Positions 8,852 to 19,026 of a stretch of 64,000 nucleotides of DNA are shown here, in pieces. The position numbers and the translations under genes were made by a program. How positions within the stretch are numbered: the first letter of the stretch is position 1; every line of letters starts with the position of its first letter. The notes under the pieces were generated by a model. That model did not search any database. It was not told the DNA's origin and was given only the letters and a program-made list of their open reading frames with translations. The stretch covers positions 372,001-436,000 of the forward strand of contig NZ_JAVHTY010000002.1 in the NCBI RefSeq assembly GCF_031085165.1, given 5' to 3'. Source of the DNA: Pseudomonas sp. 102515 (GTDB lineage Bacteria > Pseudomonadota > Gammaproteobacteria > Pseudomonadales > Pseudomonadaceae).

Positions 8852-9909
8852 CCGTGCTGTTTCAGATTGTTCAGCACGACCTGGTCGGCGCCCTCGGCGG
8901 CCTGTTCGATACGACCGATGACCCAGGGTTGCTCACCCTCGGCACGCAGCAGCTGCAGGGCGCCTTCGACCTGGTCCTGGGCCACGCAGATGACCATGCC
9001 CACGCCGCAGTTCAGCACGCGGTGCATCTCGGTCTCGTCGACGTTGCCCTGCTGCTGCAGCCAGTCGAACACCGCCGGACGCTGCCAGCTGGCCACGTCG
9101 AGCACCGCCTGGGCACCCTCGGGCAGCACGCGCGGGATGTTGTCCAGCAGACCGCCGCCGGTGATGTGGGCCATGGCCTTGACCGCGCCGGTGTCCTTGA
9201 TCAGCTTGAGCAGCGGCTTCACATAGATGCGGGTGGGCGCCATCAGCAATTCGGTCAGCGGCTGGCCGTCGAGCTGGATGTTCTCGATGTCGGCACCGGC
9301 CACCTCGATGATCTTGCGGATCAGCGAATAGCCATTGGAGTGCGGGCCGGAGGAGGGCAGGGCGATCAGGGCGTCGCCGGTGGCAACCTTGGAACCGTCG
9401 ATGATCTCGGACTTTTCCACCACGCCGACGCAGAAGCCGGCCAGGTCGTAGTCTTCGCCTTCATACATGCCGGGCATCTCGGCGGTCTCGCCACCCACCA
9501 GGGAGCAGCCAGCCTGTTCGCAACCGGTGCCGATGCCGGTCACCACCTGGGCGGCGACGTCGACATTGAGCTTGCCGGTGGCGTAGTAGTCGAGGAAGAA
9601 CAGCGGCTCGGCGCCGCAGACCACCAGGTCGTTGACGCACATGGCCACCAGGTCGATGCCGATGCTGTCGTGCTTGGCCAGGTTCATGGCCAGGCGCAGC
9701 TTGGTGCCGACGCCGTCGGTACCGGAGACCAACACTGGCTGGCGATAGCCTGCCGGGATCTCGCACAGGGCACCGAAGCCCCCCAGGCCGCCCATGACTT
9801 CCGGGCGGGCGGTGCGCTTGGCGACGCCCTTGATGCGTTCTACCAGAGCCTCACCGGCGTCGATGTCCACACCGGCGTCCTTGTAGCTCAGCTGGGGTTG
9901 TTTGCTCAT
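8848..9909 (-). CDS. purM: Phosphoribosylformylglycinamidine cyclo-ligase (AIR synthetase)
   Basis: Fifth step of purine synthesis: ATP-dependent ring closure of FGAM to AIR. 353 aa, full length. Typical N-terminus [20 protein letters not shown], then [34 protein letters not shown] and [11 protein letters not shown], all PurM/PurL-fold hallmarks. First gene of the purM-purN-DUF3108 operon. The 285-bp gap to the divergent DUF2066 gene should hold both promoters; no PurR-like operator was recognised. Confidence 0.97.
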   Translation of the reverse strand: MSKQPQLSYKDAGVDIDAGEALVERIKGVAKRTARPEVMGGLGGFGALCEIPAGYRQPVLVSGTDGVGTKLRLAMNLAKHDSIGIDLVAMCVNDLVVCGAEPLFFLDYYATGKLNVDVAAQVVTGIGTGCEQAGCSLVGGETAEMPGMYEGEDYDLAGFCVGVVEKSEIIDGSKVATGDALIALPSSGPHSNGYSLIRKIIEVAGADIENIQLDGQPLTELLMAPTRIYVKPLLKLIKDTGAVKAMAHITGGGLLDNIPRVLPEGAQAVLDVASWQRPAVFDWLQQQGNVDETEMHRVLNCGVGMVICVAQDQVEGALQLLRAEGEQPWVIGRIEQAAEGADQVVLNNLKQHG

Positions 9910-10194
9910 GAATCCTGGCCTTTGGCTAATGGCGAAACGAGCCGGCTGGCGCCAGCCGGCAATGAGGCGGGCGATTTTACCAGAAGCCGTGCCAAAGCAC
10001 GCGGCCCGCCGCGGCCTCCGGTCCGGGCGGCGATGGCACCCGGCCAGCCTGTCGTGGTCTGAGCCAGATCGCCTGTCCGTTCGCCAAGCGGGCAGTCTCT
10101 GCCGCTACCTTCTGCGTAGCCCGCGACCCGGTGCCCTTGCTCGCGGGTCAGGCGGCTTTTAAGGTATGCCCCTTGCCCTTTCTATGGAATCGCC

Positions 10195-11274
10195 ATGCGC
10201 CGTCTCGTCCTTCCGCTGCTCGCTTCGCTGCTGGTCCTGAGTCCGCTCGCCCGCGCCGAGGTGGTGGACAACCTCTACCAGGTCCGCGAGCCGGTGACCT
10301 CGCAACAGCCGGACGAGCGCAATGCTGCCCTCAAGCGCGCCCTGCAGGTACTGGCCGGGCGCCTGACCGGCAATCCCCAGGCCGGCCAGACCCCCGCGCT
10401 CGCCAGCGCCCTGGCGGCGCCTGAATCCCTGATCAGCCAGTACGGCTACGACGCCGGTCCGCCGGAGGTGCTGGTGGTCAACTTCGACCCGGCCGCCACC
10501 GAGCGAGCCCTGGGTCAGGCGGGGCTCTCGGTGTGGGGCGCCAATCGCCCGGTGGTGATGATCTGGTGGCTCAACGACGCCGACAGTGGGGCGACCCTGG
10601 TCGGTGACGGCCAGCCCGCCAGCACCGGGGTCCAGCGCGGCGCCCAGCGCGCCGGTCTGCCGATCCGCCTGCCGCTGGCCGACCTCAACGAACAACTGGC
10701 CGGCACCGCCGCCAACATCGACGCCAACGACCCGACCGCCCTGCGCCAGGCCTCCGAGCGCTATGGCGCCAATGCCCTGCTGGCCGTGCATGCCAAGCCC
10801 CAGGGCAGCGGCTGGCAGGCCCAGTGGCGCCTGTGGAACAACGGCGCTGCGGAGCAGGGCAGCAGCCAGGCCGCCGATCAGGACGCCCTGGCTGCCGCGG
10901 TGCTGCAAGACGTCGCCGCGCGCCTGTCGAAGAAATTCGTTTCTCGCCCGGGCACGACCCAGCCGCTGACCCTGGTGGCCGACAATTCCAACTTCGAGCG
11001 CTATGCCCAGCTGCAGAAGGTGCTGGAGCCGCTGTCGAGCCGGCTGGTCAAGGTCGAGGGGACCCAGCTGACCTACGACCTCACCGCCAATCCCGACCAG
11101 TTGCAGGCACAACTCGGTCTTGCCGGTCTGCAGCCCGCTGCTGCACCAGCCGCTCCGGCACCGGCGACCCCGGCTGCACCCGCCGACGCCACGGCCGCAC
11201 CCACCCCGCCCGCGGCCCAGCCGGCGCCCTCCGCTCAGCCAGCGCGGACCACCCTGTACTTCCGCTGGCCATGA
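10195..11274 (+). CDS. DUF2066 domain-containing secreted protein
   Basis: A 359-aa protein with signal peptide MRRLVLPLLASLLVLSPLARA followed by EVVDNLYQVREPV, the usual DUF2066 start. The C-terminal ~50 residues are a low-complexity Ala/Pro linker (about 318-350) before a short end TLYFRWP. The family is of unknown function and commonly sits between purM and hda in pseudomonads (recollection, not checked). It may be cotranscribed with hda, which starts 98 bp downstream. Confidence 0.87.
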   Translation: MRRLVLPLLASLLVLSPLARAEVVDNLYQVREPVTSQQPDERNAALKRALQVLAGRLTGNPQAGQTPALASALAAPESLISQYGYDAGPPEVLVVNFDPAATERALGQAGLSVWGANRPVVMIWWLNDADSGATLVGDGQPASTGVQRGAQRAGLPIRLPLADLNEQLAGTAANIDANDPTALRQASERYGANALLAVHAKPQGSGWQAQWRLWNNGAAEQGSSQAADQDALAAAVLQDVAARLSKKFVSRPGTTQPLTLVADNSNFERYAQLQKVLEPLSSRLVKVEGTQLTYDLTANPDQLQAQLGLAGLQPAAAPAAPAPATPAAPADATAAPTPPAAQPAPSAQPARTTLYFRWP

Positions 11275-11371
11275 GTGCCGACATCCAAGACTGAAGCGGC
11301 TGCTGCGAGGGGCCCGGGATTTGGTTAGACTTGGCGCCCTCGCGAAACTGCCAAGAGCCGTTCGAGCCGGC

Positions 11372-12072
11372 ATGATGCCTTTACAGCTGCCCCTGGGCAT
11401 TCGTCTGCGTGACGACGCCACCTTCGTCAACTACTACCCTGGCGCCAATGCCGCGGCGCTCGGCTATGTCGAGCGTCTCTGCGACGCCGATGCCGGCTGG
11501 ACGGAAAGCCTGATCTATCTCTGGGGCGGCGCTGGCGCCGGCCGCAGCCATCTGATGCAGGCCGCCTGTCACCGCCTGGAGGAACTGGGCGAGCGCGCCA
11601 TCTACCTGCCCATGGGCGAACTGGCCGACTACGGCGTCGAGCTGTTCGACAACCTCGAGCAGTGCGAACTGGTCTGCCTCGACGATCTCGATGCCTTGGC
11701 CGGGCAGCGCCGCTGGGAAGAGGCGCTCTTCCACCTGTTCAATCGCCTGCGCGATGCCGGCAAGCGACTGCTGATCTCCAGTACCGCCTCGCCGCGGCAA
11801 TTGCCGGTGCAACTGGCCGATCTCAAGTCGCGGCTGACCCTGGCGCTGGTCTTCCAGTTGCGCCCGCTGTCCGACGAAGACAAGCTGCGCGCGCTGCAGC
11901 TGCGCGCCTCTCGTCGTGGCCTGCACCTGACCGACGAGGTCGGCCGCTTCATCCTCTCGCGCAATACCCGCAGCATGGACGCCCTGTTCGACATGCTCGA
12001 ACGCCTGGATCAGGCCTCGCTGCAGGCGCGACGCAAACTCACCATTCCCTTCGTCAAGGAAATCATGGGCTG

Positions 12073-12076
<4 letters not shown>
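11372..12076 (+). CDS. hda: DnaA regulatory inactivator Hda
   Basis: AAA+ protein (234 aa) that, with the loaded beta clamp, stimulates ATP hydrolysis by DnaA and prevents re-initiation. The start MMPLQLPLGIRLRDD contains the clamp-binding QLPLGI motif at the extreme N-terminus. The degenerate P-loop is LWGGAGAGRSHLMQA, the Walker B VCLDDLDAL, with box VII and sensor-2 arginines following. A second Met at 11375 is an equally possible start. The frame is open upstream to 11120 but overlaps DUF2066, so that start is rejected. Confidence 0.95.
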
Positions 12077-13038
<962 letters not shown>

Positions 13039-13129
13039 GGGCTGATCCATAGAAGGTAAGATGCCCATTGTAGCGGGTTGGCGAGGACTGCCGCGCCAGC
13101 CCTTGACCGTGCCTTTCGAGGAACCGCCA

Positions 13130-14380
13130 ATGCCGGCCCGCTTGCGTGAACTGCTGTCCTTCGTTCGCTACCTCGCCGACCGCTTCATCGAAGACCGGGC
13201 GCCCAACAATGCCGCGGCCCTGACCTACACCACGCTGTTCGCCGTGGTCCCGGTGATGACCGTGACCTTCGCCATGCTCTCGGCGATTCCGGCCTTCCAG
13301 GGCACCGAAGTCCAGATCCAGGCCTTCATCTTCCGCAATTTCGTGCCCTCCACCGGGGCGACCCTGGAAGAGTACCTGCGCAACTTCATCGAGCAGGCCC
13401 GGCACCTGACCTGGCTGGGTGTGGCCCTGCTGGCGGTGACGTCCTTCTTCATGCTGGTCACGGTGGAAAAGACCTTCAACGACATCTGGCGCGTGCGCAT
13501 TCCACGGCGTGGGGTCTCCAGCTTCCTGCTCTACTGGGCCGTGCTCAGCCTGGGGCCCTTGCTGCTGGGCGCCGGTTTCGCCATGAGCACCTACCTGGCC
13601 TCGGTGGCGCTGGTGTTCGGCTCCTACGGCATGTCCGGCGCCCAGGCGCTGCTCAAGGTCACGCCGCTGCTGTTCAGCATCGCCGCCTTCACCCTGATGT
13701 ACGCCGCCGTGCCCAACACCCGGGTCCCGCTGCGCCATGCGCTGATCGGCGGAGCCCTGACCGGGGTACTGTTCGAGGCGGCCAAGAGCCTGTTCGGCCT
13801 CTATGTCTTCTATTTCCCCGGTTACCAGCTGATCTATGGCGCCTTCGCCACGGTGCCGCTGTTCCTGGTGTGGATCTATGTCTGCTGGCTGATCGTGCTG
13901 CTGGGCGCGGAGGTGGTCTGCAGCCTGTCCACCACCCATCACTGGCGCCGCGCGCCGCTGCCGGCCTTCTTCATCCTGCTCGCCGTGCTGCGGGCCTTTC
14001 TGGAAAGGCAGCAGCGCGGCTCCAGCCTGCACCTGGGGCGGCTGCACCAGGCCGGCTGGAAGCTGCCGGAGCATGAGTGGCACGCGGTGCTGGCCTTCCT
14101 GCAACAGGAGCGTCTGGTCTGCCAGAACGACGGCGGCCACTGGGTGCTCTGCCGCGACCTGCACGGCTATGCGCTGCTGGATCTGCTGGATCGCGCGCCC
14201 TGGGCGCCGCCTGCGCCGGATTGCTGGCCGCCTGCCGAGCGTTTTCCCGGTGACTGGTATCCGCAGCTGCAGGAAGCCTTCGCGCGGCTGCAGGCACAGC
14301 GTCATGAACTGCTCGCCGGTAGCGTGGCCCAGTGGCTCCAGGTCGCGCCGGCGCTGGAAGAAAGGAGCGCCCCGCGATGA
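13130..14380 (+). CDS. YihY/BrkB family inner-membrane protein (UPF0761)
   Basis: A 416-aa protein with about six membrane segments in residues 30-270 (for example [20 protein letters not shown] and [13 protein letters not shown]) and a soluble C-terminal region of ~140 residues with helix-turn-helix-like character. This family was once called RNase BN, an assignment since withdrawn; its function is unsettled. Start at 13130 is supported by GAGGAA 6 bp upstream. Its stop overlaps the acylphosphatase start (ATGA). Confidence 0.9.
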   Translation: MPARLRELLSFVRYLADRFIEDRAPNNAAALTYTTLFAVVPVMTVTFAMLSAIPAFQGTEVQIQAFIFRNFVPSTGATLEEYLRNFIEQARHLTWLGVALLAVTSFFMLVTVEKTFNDIWRVRIPRRGVSSFLLYWAVLSLGPLLLGAGFAMSTYLASVALVFGSYGMSGAQALLKVTPLLFSIAAFTLMYAAVPNTRVPLRHALIGGALTGVLFEAAKSLFGLYVFYFPGYQLIYGAFATVPLFLVWIYVCWLIVLLGAEVVCSLSTTHHWRRAPLPAFFILLAVLRAFLERQQRGSSLHLGRLHQAGWKLPEHEWHAVLAFLQQERLVCQNDGGHWVLCRDLHGYALLDLLDRAPWAPPAPDCWPPAERFPGDWYPQLQEAFARLQAQRHELLAGSVAQWLQVAPALEERSAPR

Positions 14381-14664
14381 GGGACAGAGCGGCGCGTCGC
14401 GGCCTGATCAGTGGCCGCGTACAGGGCGTCTACTATCGCGAGAGCACGCGGCAGGAGGCGCAGCGACTGGGCGTAACCGGCTGGGTGCGGAATCTGGCGG
14501 ATGGCCGGGTGGAGTGCCATCTGGAAGGTTCGGTCGAGGCGCTCGCTAGACTGGAGGCGTGGCTCTGGCAAGGGCCGACGGCGGCGCAGGTGACACGGGT
14601 GGAGCTGGAGGAGGTGGCATCCGCAGGGTTCACCGACTTCCAGGTCAGGCGCGCGGACGCCTGA
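14377..14664 (+). CDS. acyP: Acylphosphatase
   Basis: Hydrolyses carboxyl-phosphate bonds such as acetyl or carbamoyl phosphate. 95 aa, family length. [16 protein letters not shown] includes the phosphate-binding Arg and [12 protein letters not shown] the catalytic Asn. ATG at 14377 overlaps the previous stop, so it is translationally coupled to the YihY gene. The usual Phe of the loop is replaced by Tyr (GVYYR). Confidence 0.93.
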   Translation: MRDRAARRGLISGRVQGVYYRESTRQEAQRLGVTGWVRNLADGRVECHLEGSVEALARLEAWLWQGPTAAQVTRVELEEVASAGFTDFQVRRADA

Positions 14665-14680
14665 CCTGGAGCGGTAGTCC

Positions 14681-16387
14681 TTAGCGGGCCTTGAGGAAGC
14701 CGACGATCTCGGCCAGGGCGACGTTCTGGCTGTCGCTGTCGGTACGGCCCTTGTACTCGACCAGGCCTTCATTGAGACCGCGCTCACCCACGACCAGGCG
14801 ATGGGGAATGCCGATCAGCTCCATGTCGGCGAACTTCACGCCGGGGCTGGTCTTCTTGTCACGGTCGTCCAGCAGCACGTCGAAGCCGGCGGCCTTCAGT
14901 TCGGCATAGAGGCGATCGGTCGCCTCCTTCACCGCGGCGTTCTCGTATTTCATCGGCACCAGGGCGACGTTGAACGGTGCCAGGGCAGCCGGCCAGCGGA
15001 TGCCACGCTCGTCATGGTTCTGCTCGATGGCAGCGGCGACCACGCGGGACACGCCGATGCCGTAGCAGCCCATGGTCAGGAGGGTAGGCTTGCCTTCCTC
15101 GCCCAGGACCGACAGCTTCATGGCCTCGCTGTACTTGGTGCCCAGCTGGAAGATATGGCCCACTTCGATGCCGCGCTTGATCACCAGGGTGCCCTGGCCA
15201 TCGGGGCTAGGATCGCCGGCCACCACGTTGCGCAGGTCGGCGACCTGGGGCAGCGGCAGATCGCGTTCCCAGTTGACGCCGAAGTAGTGCTTGTCTTCCT
15301 GGTTGGCGCCGATGCCGAAGTCGCTCATCAGGGCGACCGAGCGATCGACGATGCAGGGGATCGACAGATTCATCGGGCCCAGGGAGCCAGGGCTGGCACC
15401 GATGGCCGCACGGATCTCGGGCTCGGTGGCGAACACCAGGGGGTTGGCGACTTCCGGCAGGTTGGCCGCCTTGATCTCATTGAGTTCGTGATCGCCACGC
15501 ACCACCAGGGCGACCAGGGTGCCTTCCTCGGCGCCACGCACGACCAGGGTCTTCACGGTCTTCTCGATGGCCAGGCCGAATTTCTCCACCAGATCGGCGA
15601 TGGTCTTGGTGTCGGGGGTATCGACCAGGCGCAGCTCCTCGGTAGCGGCGCCGCGCGCGGTTTCTCGCGGCAGGGCTTCGGCCTTCTCGATGTTGGCGGC
15701 GTAGTCGGAGCTGTCGCTGAAGGCGATGTCGTCTTCACCGGAGCCGGCCAGCACATGGAATTCGTGGGAGCCACTGCCACCGATGGAGCCGTTGTCGGCC
15801 TGCACCGGGCGGAAGTTCAGACCCAGGCGGCTGAAGACATTGCAGTACGCCTGGTACATGGCGTCGTAGGTTTGCTGCAGCGACGCCTGGTTCAGGTGAA
15901 AGGAGTAGGCGTCCTTCATCACGAACTCGCGACCACGCATCAGGCCGAAGCGCGGACGGATCTCGTCGCGGAACTTGGTCTGGATCTGGTACAGGTTGAT
16001 CGGCAGCTGCTTGTAGCTATTCAACTCGTTACGCATCAGGTCGGTGATGACTTCCTCGTGGGTCGGACCCACGCAGAAATCACGCTGATGGCGGTCCTTC
16101 AGACGCAGCAACTCAGGGCCGTACTGCTCCCAACGACCGGATTCCTGCCACAGCTCGGCGGGCTGGATCGCCGGCATCAGCACCTCCAGGGCGCCGGTGG
16201 CGTTCATTTCCTCACGCACCACGGCTTCCACCTTGCGCAGCACGCGCAAGCCCAGCGGCAGCCAGGTGTAGAGACCGGAGGCCAGCTTGCGGATCATGCC
16301 GGCACGCAGCAGCAGCTGGTGGCTGATCACCACGGCATCGGAAGGGGTTTCTTTGAGGGTGGACAGCAGGAACTGGCTGGTACGCAT
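14681..16387 (-). CDS. proS: Prolyl-tRNA synthetase (bacterial type)
   Basis: Charges tRNA-Pro. 568 aa. Class II motif 1 appears around [22 protein letters not shown], motif 2 around [19 protein letters not shown] and motif 3 as [17 protein letters not shown]. The bacterial insertion (editing) domain lies in the middle (about 230-390), so it can clear mischarged Ala-tRNA-Pro. YbaK, which clears Cys-tRNA-Pro, is also in this window at 40019. Start [10 protein letters not shown] at 16387; the Met at 16408 is less typical. Confidence 0.96.
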   Translation of the reverse strand: MRTSQFLLSTLKETPSDAVVISHQLLLRAGMIRKLASGLYTWLPLGLRVLRKVEAVVREEMNATGALEVLMPAIQPAELWQESGRWEQYGPELLRLKDRHQRDFCVGPTHEEVITDLMRNELNSYKQLPINLYQIQTKFRDEIRPRFGLMRGREFVMKDAYSFHLNQASLQQTYDAMYQAYCNVFSRLGLNFRPVQADNGSIGGSGSHEFHVLAGSGEDDIAFSDSSDYAANIEKAEALPRETARGAATEELRLVDTPDTKTIADLVEKFGLAIEKTVKTLVVRGAEEGTLVALVVRGDHELNEIKAANLPEVANPLVFATEPEIRAAIGASPGSLGPMNLSIPCIVDRSVALMSDFGIGANQEDKHYFGVNWERDLPLPQVADLRNVVAGDPSPDGQGTLVIKRGIEVGHIFQLGTKYSEAMKLSVLGEEGKPTLLTMGCYGIGVSRVVAAAIEQNHDERGIRWPAALAPFNVALVPMKYENAAVKEATDRLYAELKAAGFDVLLDDRDKKTSPGVKFADMELIGIPHRLVVGERGLNEGLVEYKGRTDSDSQNVALAEIVGFLKAR

Positions 16388-16483
16388 GGCTAGGCGGTCT
16401 GTCGGCATCGAGACGGGACCGGCATTGTACGGCGGGGTGGGGCGGGGCGTACAGGGACGCGGGCGGCGCCGACCGGAGGCCGG

Positions 16484-16512
16484 AAAAGAACAGCCCGGCG
16501 AATGCCGGGCTG
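16484..16512 (-). terminator. Rho-independent terminator of the oprD-type porin gene
   Basis: On the minus strand, CAGCCCGGC-ATTC-GCCGGGCTG is followed by TTCTTTTCC. It lies 27 bp after the porin stop codon. Confidence 0.88.
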
Positions 16513-16538
16513 CTGGATCGTGCGAGTGACGCTGTCCC

Positions 16539-17843
16539 TTACAGGATGCTCAGCGGGTACTCGGTGATCAGGCGGAACTCGTTGATGTTGCCGCTGCCGC
16601 CGCTGCCGGTGCTGGCATCGCCACGGTGCCAGGATTGACGGATGCGGAAGGACAGGTCCTTGGCCGGGCCGCTCTGCAGCACGTACTTGGCTTCGACGTT
16701 GGTTTCGAATTCTTTGTCGCCATCGCCGTAAGCACTGTAGACGCCGTTGGTGCTGTCTTTGATGTCGGTGCCCCGAACATATCTTGTCATGAAGCTCAGA
16801 CCCGGCACGCCTAGGGTAGCCATGTTCAGGTCGTAGCGCAGTTGCCATGACTTCTCACCGGGGGCGTTGAAGTCAGAGAACTGTATGGAGTTGGCCAGGA
16901 AGATACCGTCGCCGCCGCCATTGGTAGAGCCAGCTGCCGCATAGTCGAAGGGCGTATTGCCATTCACTTTCTGGAAGCCAAGGGTAATGGTGTGGGCATC
17001 GAAGGAGTAAGCGGCGGCCAAGGAGTAGGTGTTGTTGCTGATATCGCCGGCTTTGGCGCTACCGGTATCCTTGGTGTAGTAGTAGTTCGCATCGAAGGTG
17101 AGCGCTTGGCTGGCGCCAAACGGAACCACATAGTTCACGTTCGCGTAGTACTGATTCCAGATATCTTCCAGATTGCCGTAATAGAGCGAGGCGCTCAGCT
17201 GATCGTTGATCTTGTACTTGCCGCCGGCATAGGTGGCCGAGTCGGCCAGCGCGCCCGAGTAGCTCGTACCGATGTCACCGTTGTGGAACGTGTTTACGCC
17301 ATCGCGTGCATCGGTGAAATAGCCAGCCTCCAGGAACAGATCGCTGATCTCTTCGCTGGTCAGCATGAAGCCGGTACCAGTTGCGGGGAACAGGCGGCTA
17401 CCACCCAAAGCGAAGACCGGCGAAGTCGGCTGCAGATAGCCATACTTCAGGACTGTATTGGAAATGCGCATTTTGACGGCGGCGTTGGCAAAGGAATACT
17501 CGTCTCTGGAGCTACCATCACTGCCGACCGGCAAGTTGCCGGTTCCTGCGTAACCCGCACCACCGTCCAGCTTCAGACCCAAATAACCGCTCGCGTCGAC
17601 ACCAAACCCAACGACACCTTGAGTGAAGCCCGATGCATAATTGAGCAGGAAGCCATGGCTCCAGTCGCGCCGGTCATTCGCTCCACCATCGCGATCCCGG
17701 TTGAAGTAGTAGTTGCGGTTCAACAGGTTCAGCTTGCTGTCTTCGACGAAGCCCTTGGATTCGGACTGCTGGTCGGCGAAAGCCAGTTGAGTGGTCCCTG
17801 CGGCTACGGCCAGGGCGAGAATGCTCCACTTCATCGCTTGCAT
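16539..17843 (-). CDS. oprD: OprD-family outer membrane porin
   Basis: Substrate-specific 18-stranded outer membrane channel for amino acids, peptides or small acids. 434 aa with signal peptide ([23 protein letters not shown]). The mature start [20 protein letters not shown] and the barrel's alternating pattern are typical; [11 protein letters not shown] closes the barrel. The start at 17843 has AAAGGAG 8 bp upstream. Which OprD subtype and substrate cannot be told by eye, so the symbol denotes the family. Codon use is slightly less GC-extreme than its neighbours. Confidence 0.9.
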   Translation of the reverse strand: MQAMKWSILALAVAAGTTQLAFADQQSESKGFVEDSKLNLLNRNYYFNRDRDGGANDRRDWSHGFLLNYASGFTQGVVGFGVDASGYLGLKLDGGAGYAGTGNLPVGSDGSSRDEYSFANAAVKMRISNTVLKYGYLQPTSPVFALGGSRLFPATGTGFMLTSEEISDLFLEAGYFTDARDGVNTFHNGDIGTSYSGALADSATYAGGKYKINDQLSASLYYGNLEDIWNQYYANVNYVVPFGASQALTFDANYYYTKDTGSAKAGDISNNTYSLAAAYSFDAHTITLGFQKVNGNTPFDYAAAGSTNGGGDGIFLANSIQFSDFNAPGEKSWQLRYDLNMATLGVPGLSFMTRYVRGTDIKDSTNGVYSAYGDGDKEFETNVEAKYVLQSGPAKDLSFRIRQSWHRGDASTGSGGSGNINEFRLITEYPLSIL

Positions 17844-18211
17844 CAGAAATGCTCCTTTGGGTTGAAAGTCAGCCATCGTGTCAGCCGTGGCTGTTTGTTC
17901 TAATGGCGGCACATATAGCACCTCTCTCGGAGGGGCGATAGGCTTCATCAAAATTTTACGTGTTATGAGCGGATTAACCGTGACTCTTAAGAAAGCTCTT
18001 TAAGAGTTCCCGTCCGATCGGCGTACCCGGATCGTGATAGCAAAAAGCGTGCACAAATGCTCAATCCCTGAGCCCGCCTGTCTATCGCTGGTCCGCTTCC
18101 CAGGCAATGGGCAGTTTCGGAAGGGTTGGTTGCACCTTTGTGACACCAAAGGTTTCACTTACCCAAAGCCGTGCACACTTTTAGTGCCGACAGGTGTTGG
18201 CGGGAGATGAG
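17844..18211. promoter_or_regulatory. Divergent control region between oprD-type porin and HIT gene
   Basis: This 368-bp AT-richer stretch holds no ORF of note. Two inverted repeats stand out: CTCTTAA-N9-TTAAGAG (17984-18006) on the porin side and CCTTTG-TGACAC-CAAAGG (18135-18152) near the HIT gene. Either could be an operator. No -35/-10 pair could be fixed. Confidence 0.45.
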
Positions 18212-18628
18212 ATGTTCCAAATAGACCCACGACTGGCCGGCGATACCCTGGAAGTGGCGCCCTTGACGCTGTGCCAGCTATTGCTGCTGAACGATCACCG
18301 CTATGACTGGCTGGTGCTGGTCCCCCGCCGTGAGAGTGTTACCGAGGTCCTCGACCTGTCACCCCAGGACCAGGCGCAACTGTGGCGAGAGGTGACACTT
18401 GTTGCCCGGGTGTTGCGTAACGCTCACCCTGATTGCAAATTGAACATCGGCGCCCTCGGTAACGTCGTCCGGCAATTGCACCTGCATGTCCTGCTGCGGC
18501 AGGAGGGTGATCCGGCCTGGCCCGGCCCGGTCTGGGGGCACTCGCCACGCGAGCCCTATGCCGCCGAAGCCGGCCATGCCGCTGCCGAGCGCTGGCGGGT
18601 GCGGCTCGAACAGGAGTCACAGGCATGA
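18212..18628 (+). CDS. HIT-family protein (atypical triad)
   Basis: A 138-aa histidine-triad-fold protein, a family of nucleotide hydrolases or transferases. The C-terminal signature reads VRQLHLHVLLR: the second and third positions have His but the first His is Gln, so the classic HxHxH triad is incomplete. This variant is what I recall for a pseudomonad subfamily next to slyX. Start at 18212 follows GGGAGATGA. Its stop overlaps slyX (ATGA). Substrate unknown. Confidence 0.83.
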   Translation: MFQIDPRLAGDTLEVAPLTLCQLLLLNDHRYDWLVLVPRRESVTEVLDLSPQDQAQLWREVTLVARVLRNAHPDCKLNIGALGNVVRQLHLHVLLRQEGDPAWPGPVWGHSPREPYAAEAGHAAAERWRVRLEQESQA

Positions 18629-18834
18629 CCCTCGAAGAACGTATCGCCGACCTGGAGATGCGCCAGGCTTTCCAGGATGACACCATCCAGACCCTGAACG
18701 ACATCATCGTCGAGCAGCAGCGGACCCTGGATCGCTGCGCGGCGCAGATCCGCATGCTGGCCGAACGCCAGGCGGAGTTGCAGAGCGCGGGTGGCGGCGG
18801 CATGCCGGACGAAGCCCCGCCGCCGCACTATTGA
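18625..18834 (+). CDS. slyX: SlyX family protein
   Basis: A 69-aa coiled-coil protein (LEERIADLEMRQAFQDDTIQ, then heptads through residue 50) with a short tail ending PPPHY, both hallmarks of SlyX. Function unknown. Overlaps the HIT gene by 4 bp. Confidence 0.93.
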   Translation: MTLEERIADLEMRQAFQDDTIQTLNDIIVEQQRTLDRCAAQIRMLAERQAELQSAGGGGMPDEAPPPHY

Positions 18835-19026
18835 GATCCGTTCCGCAGCTGAATCTTGTTGTCGCCCTGACGTACGTGCGCAGGTGGTCTTGCCGGCTAC
18901 TCTAGCGGCACTGCATCCTTGCACTTTTTTGGTGCAGTCCGGCCTCGTCCCTTGTGGAACTCGCTCCGGGAGAGGCCTGTCCTCTGCGGAGCGAAGCCCA
19001 CAGCACCTTCAGGACGGAGTACGGTT

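Noticed and set aside
18139-18160. Vfr/CRP-type site TGTGA...TCAC upstream of the HIT gene
   Set aside because: The half-sites are spaced by about 11 bases, not 6, so the CRP-type pattern is not met.
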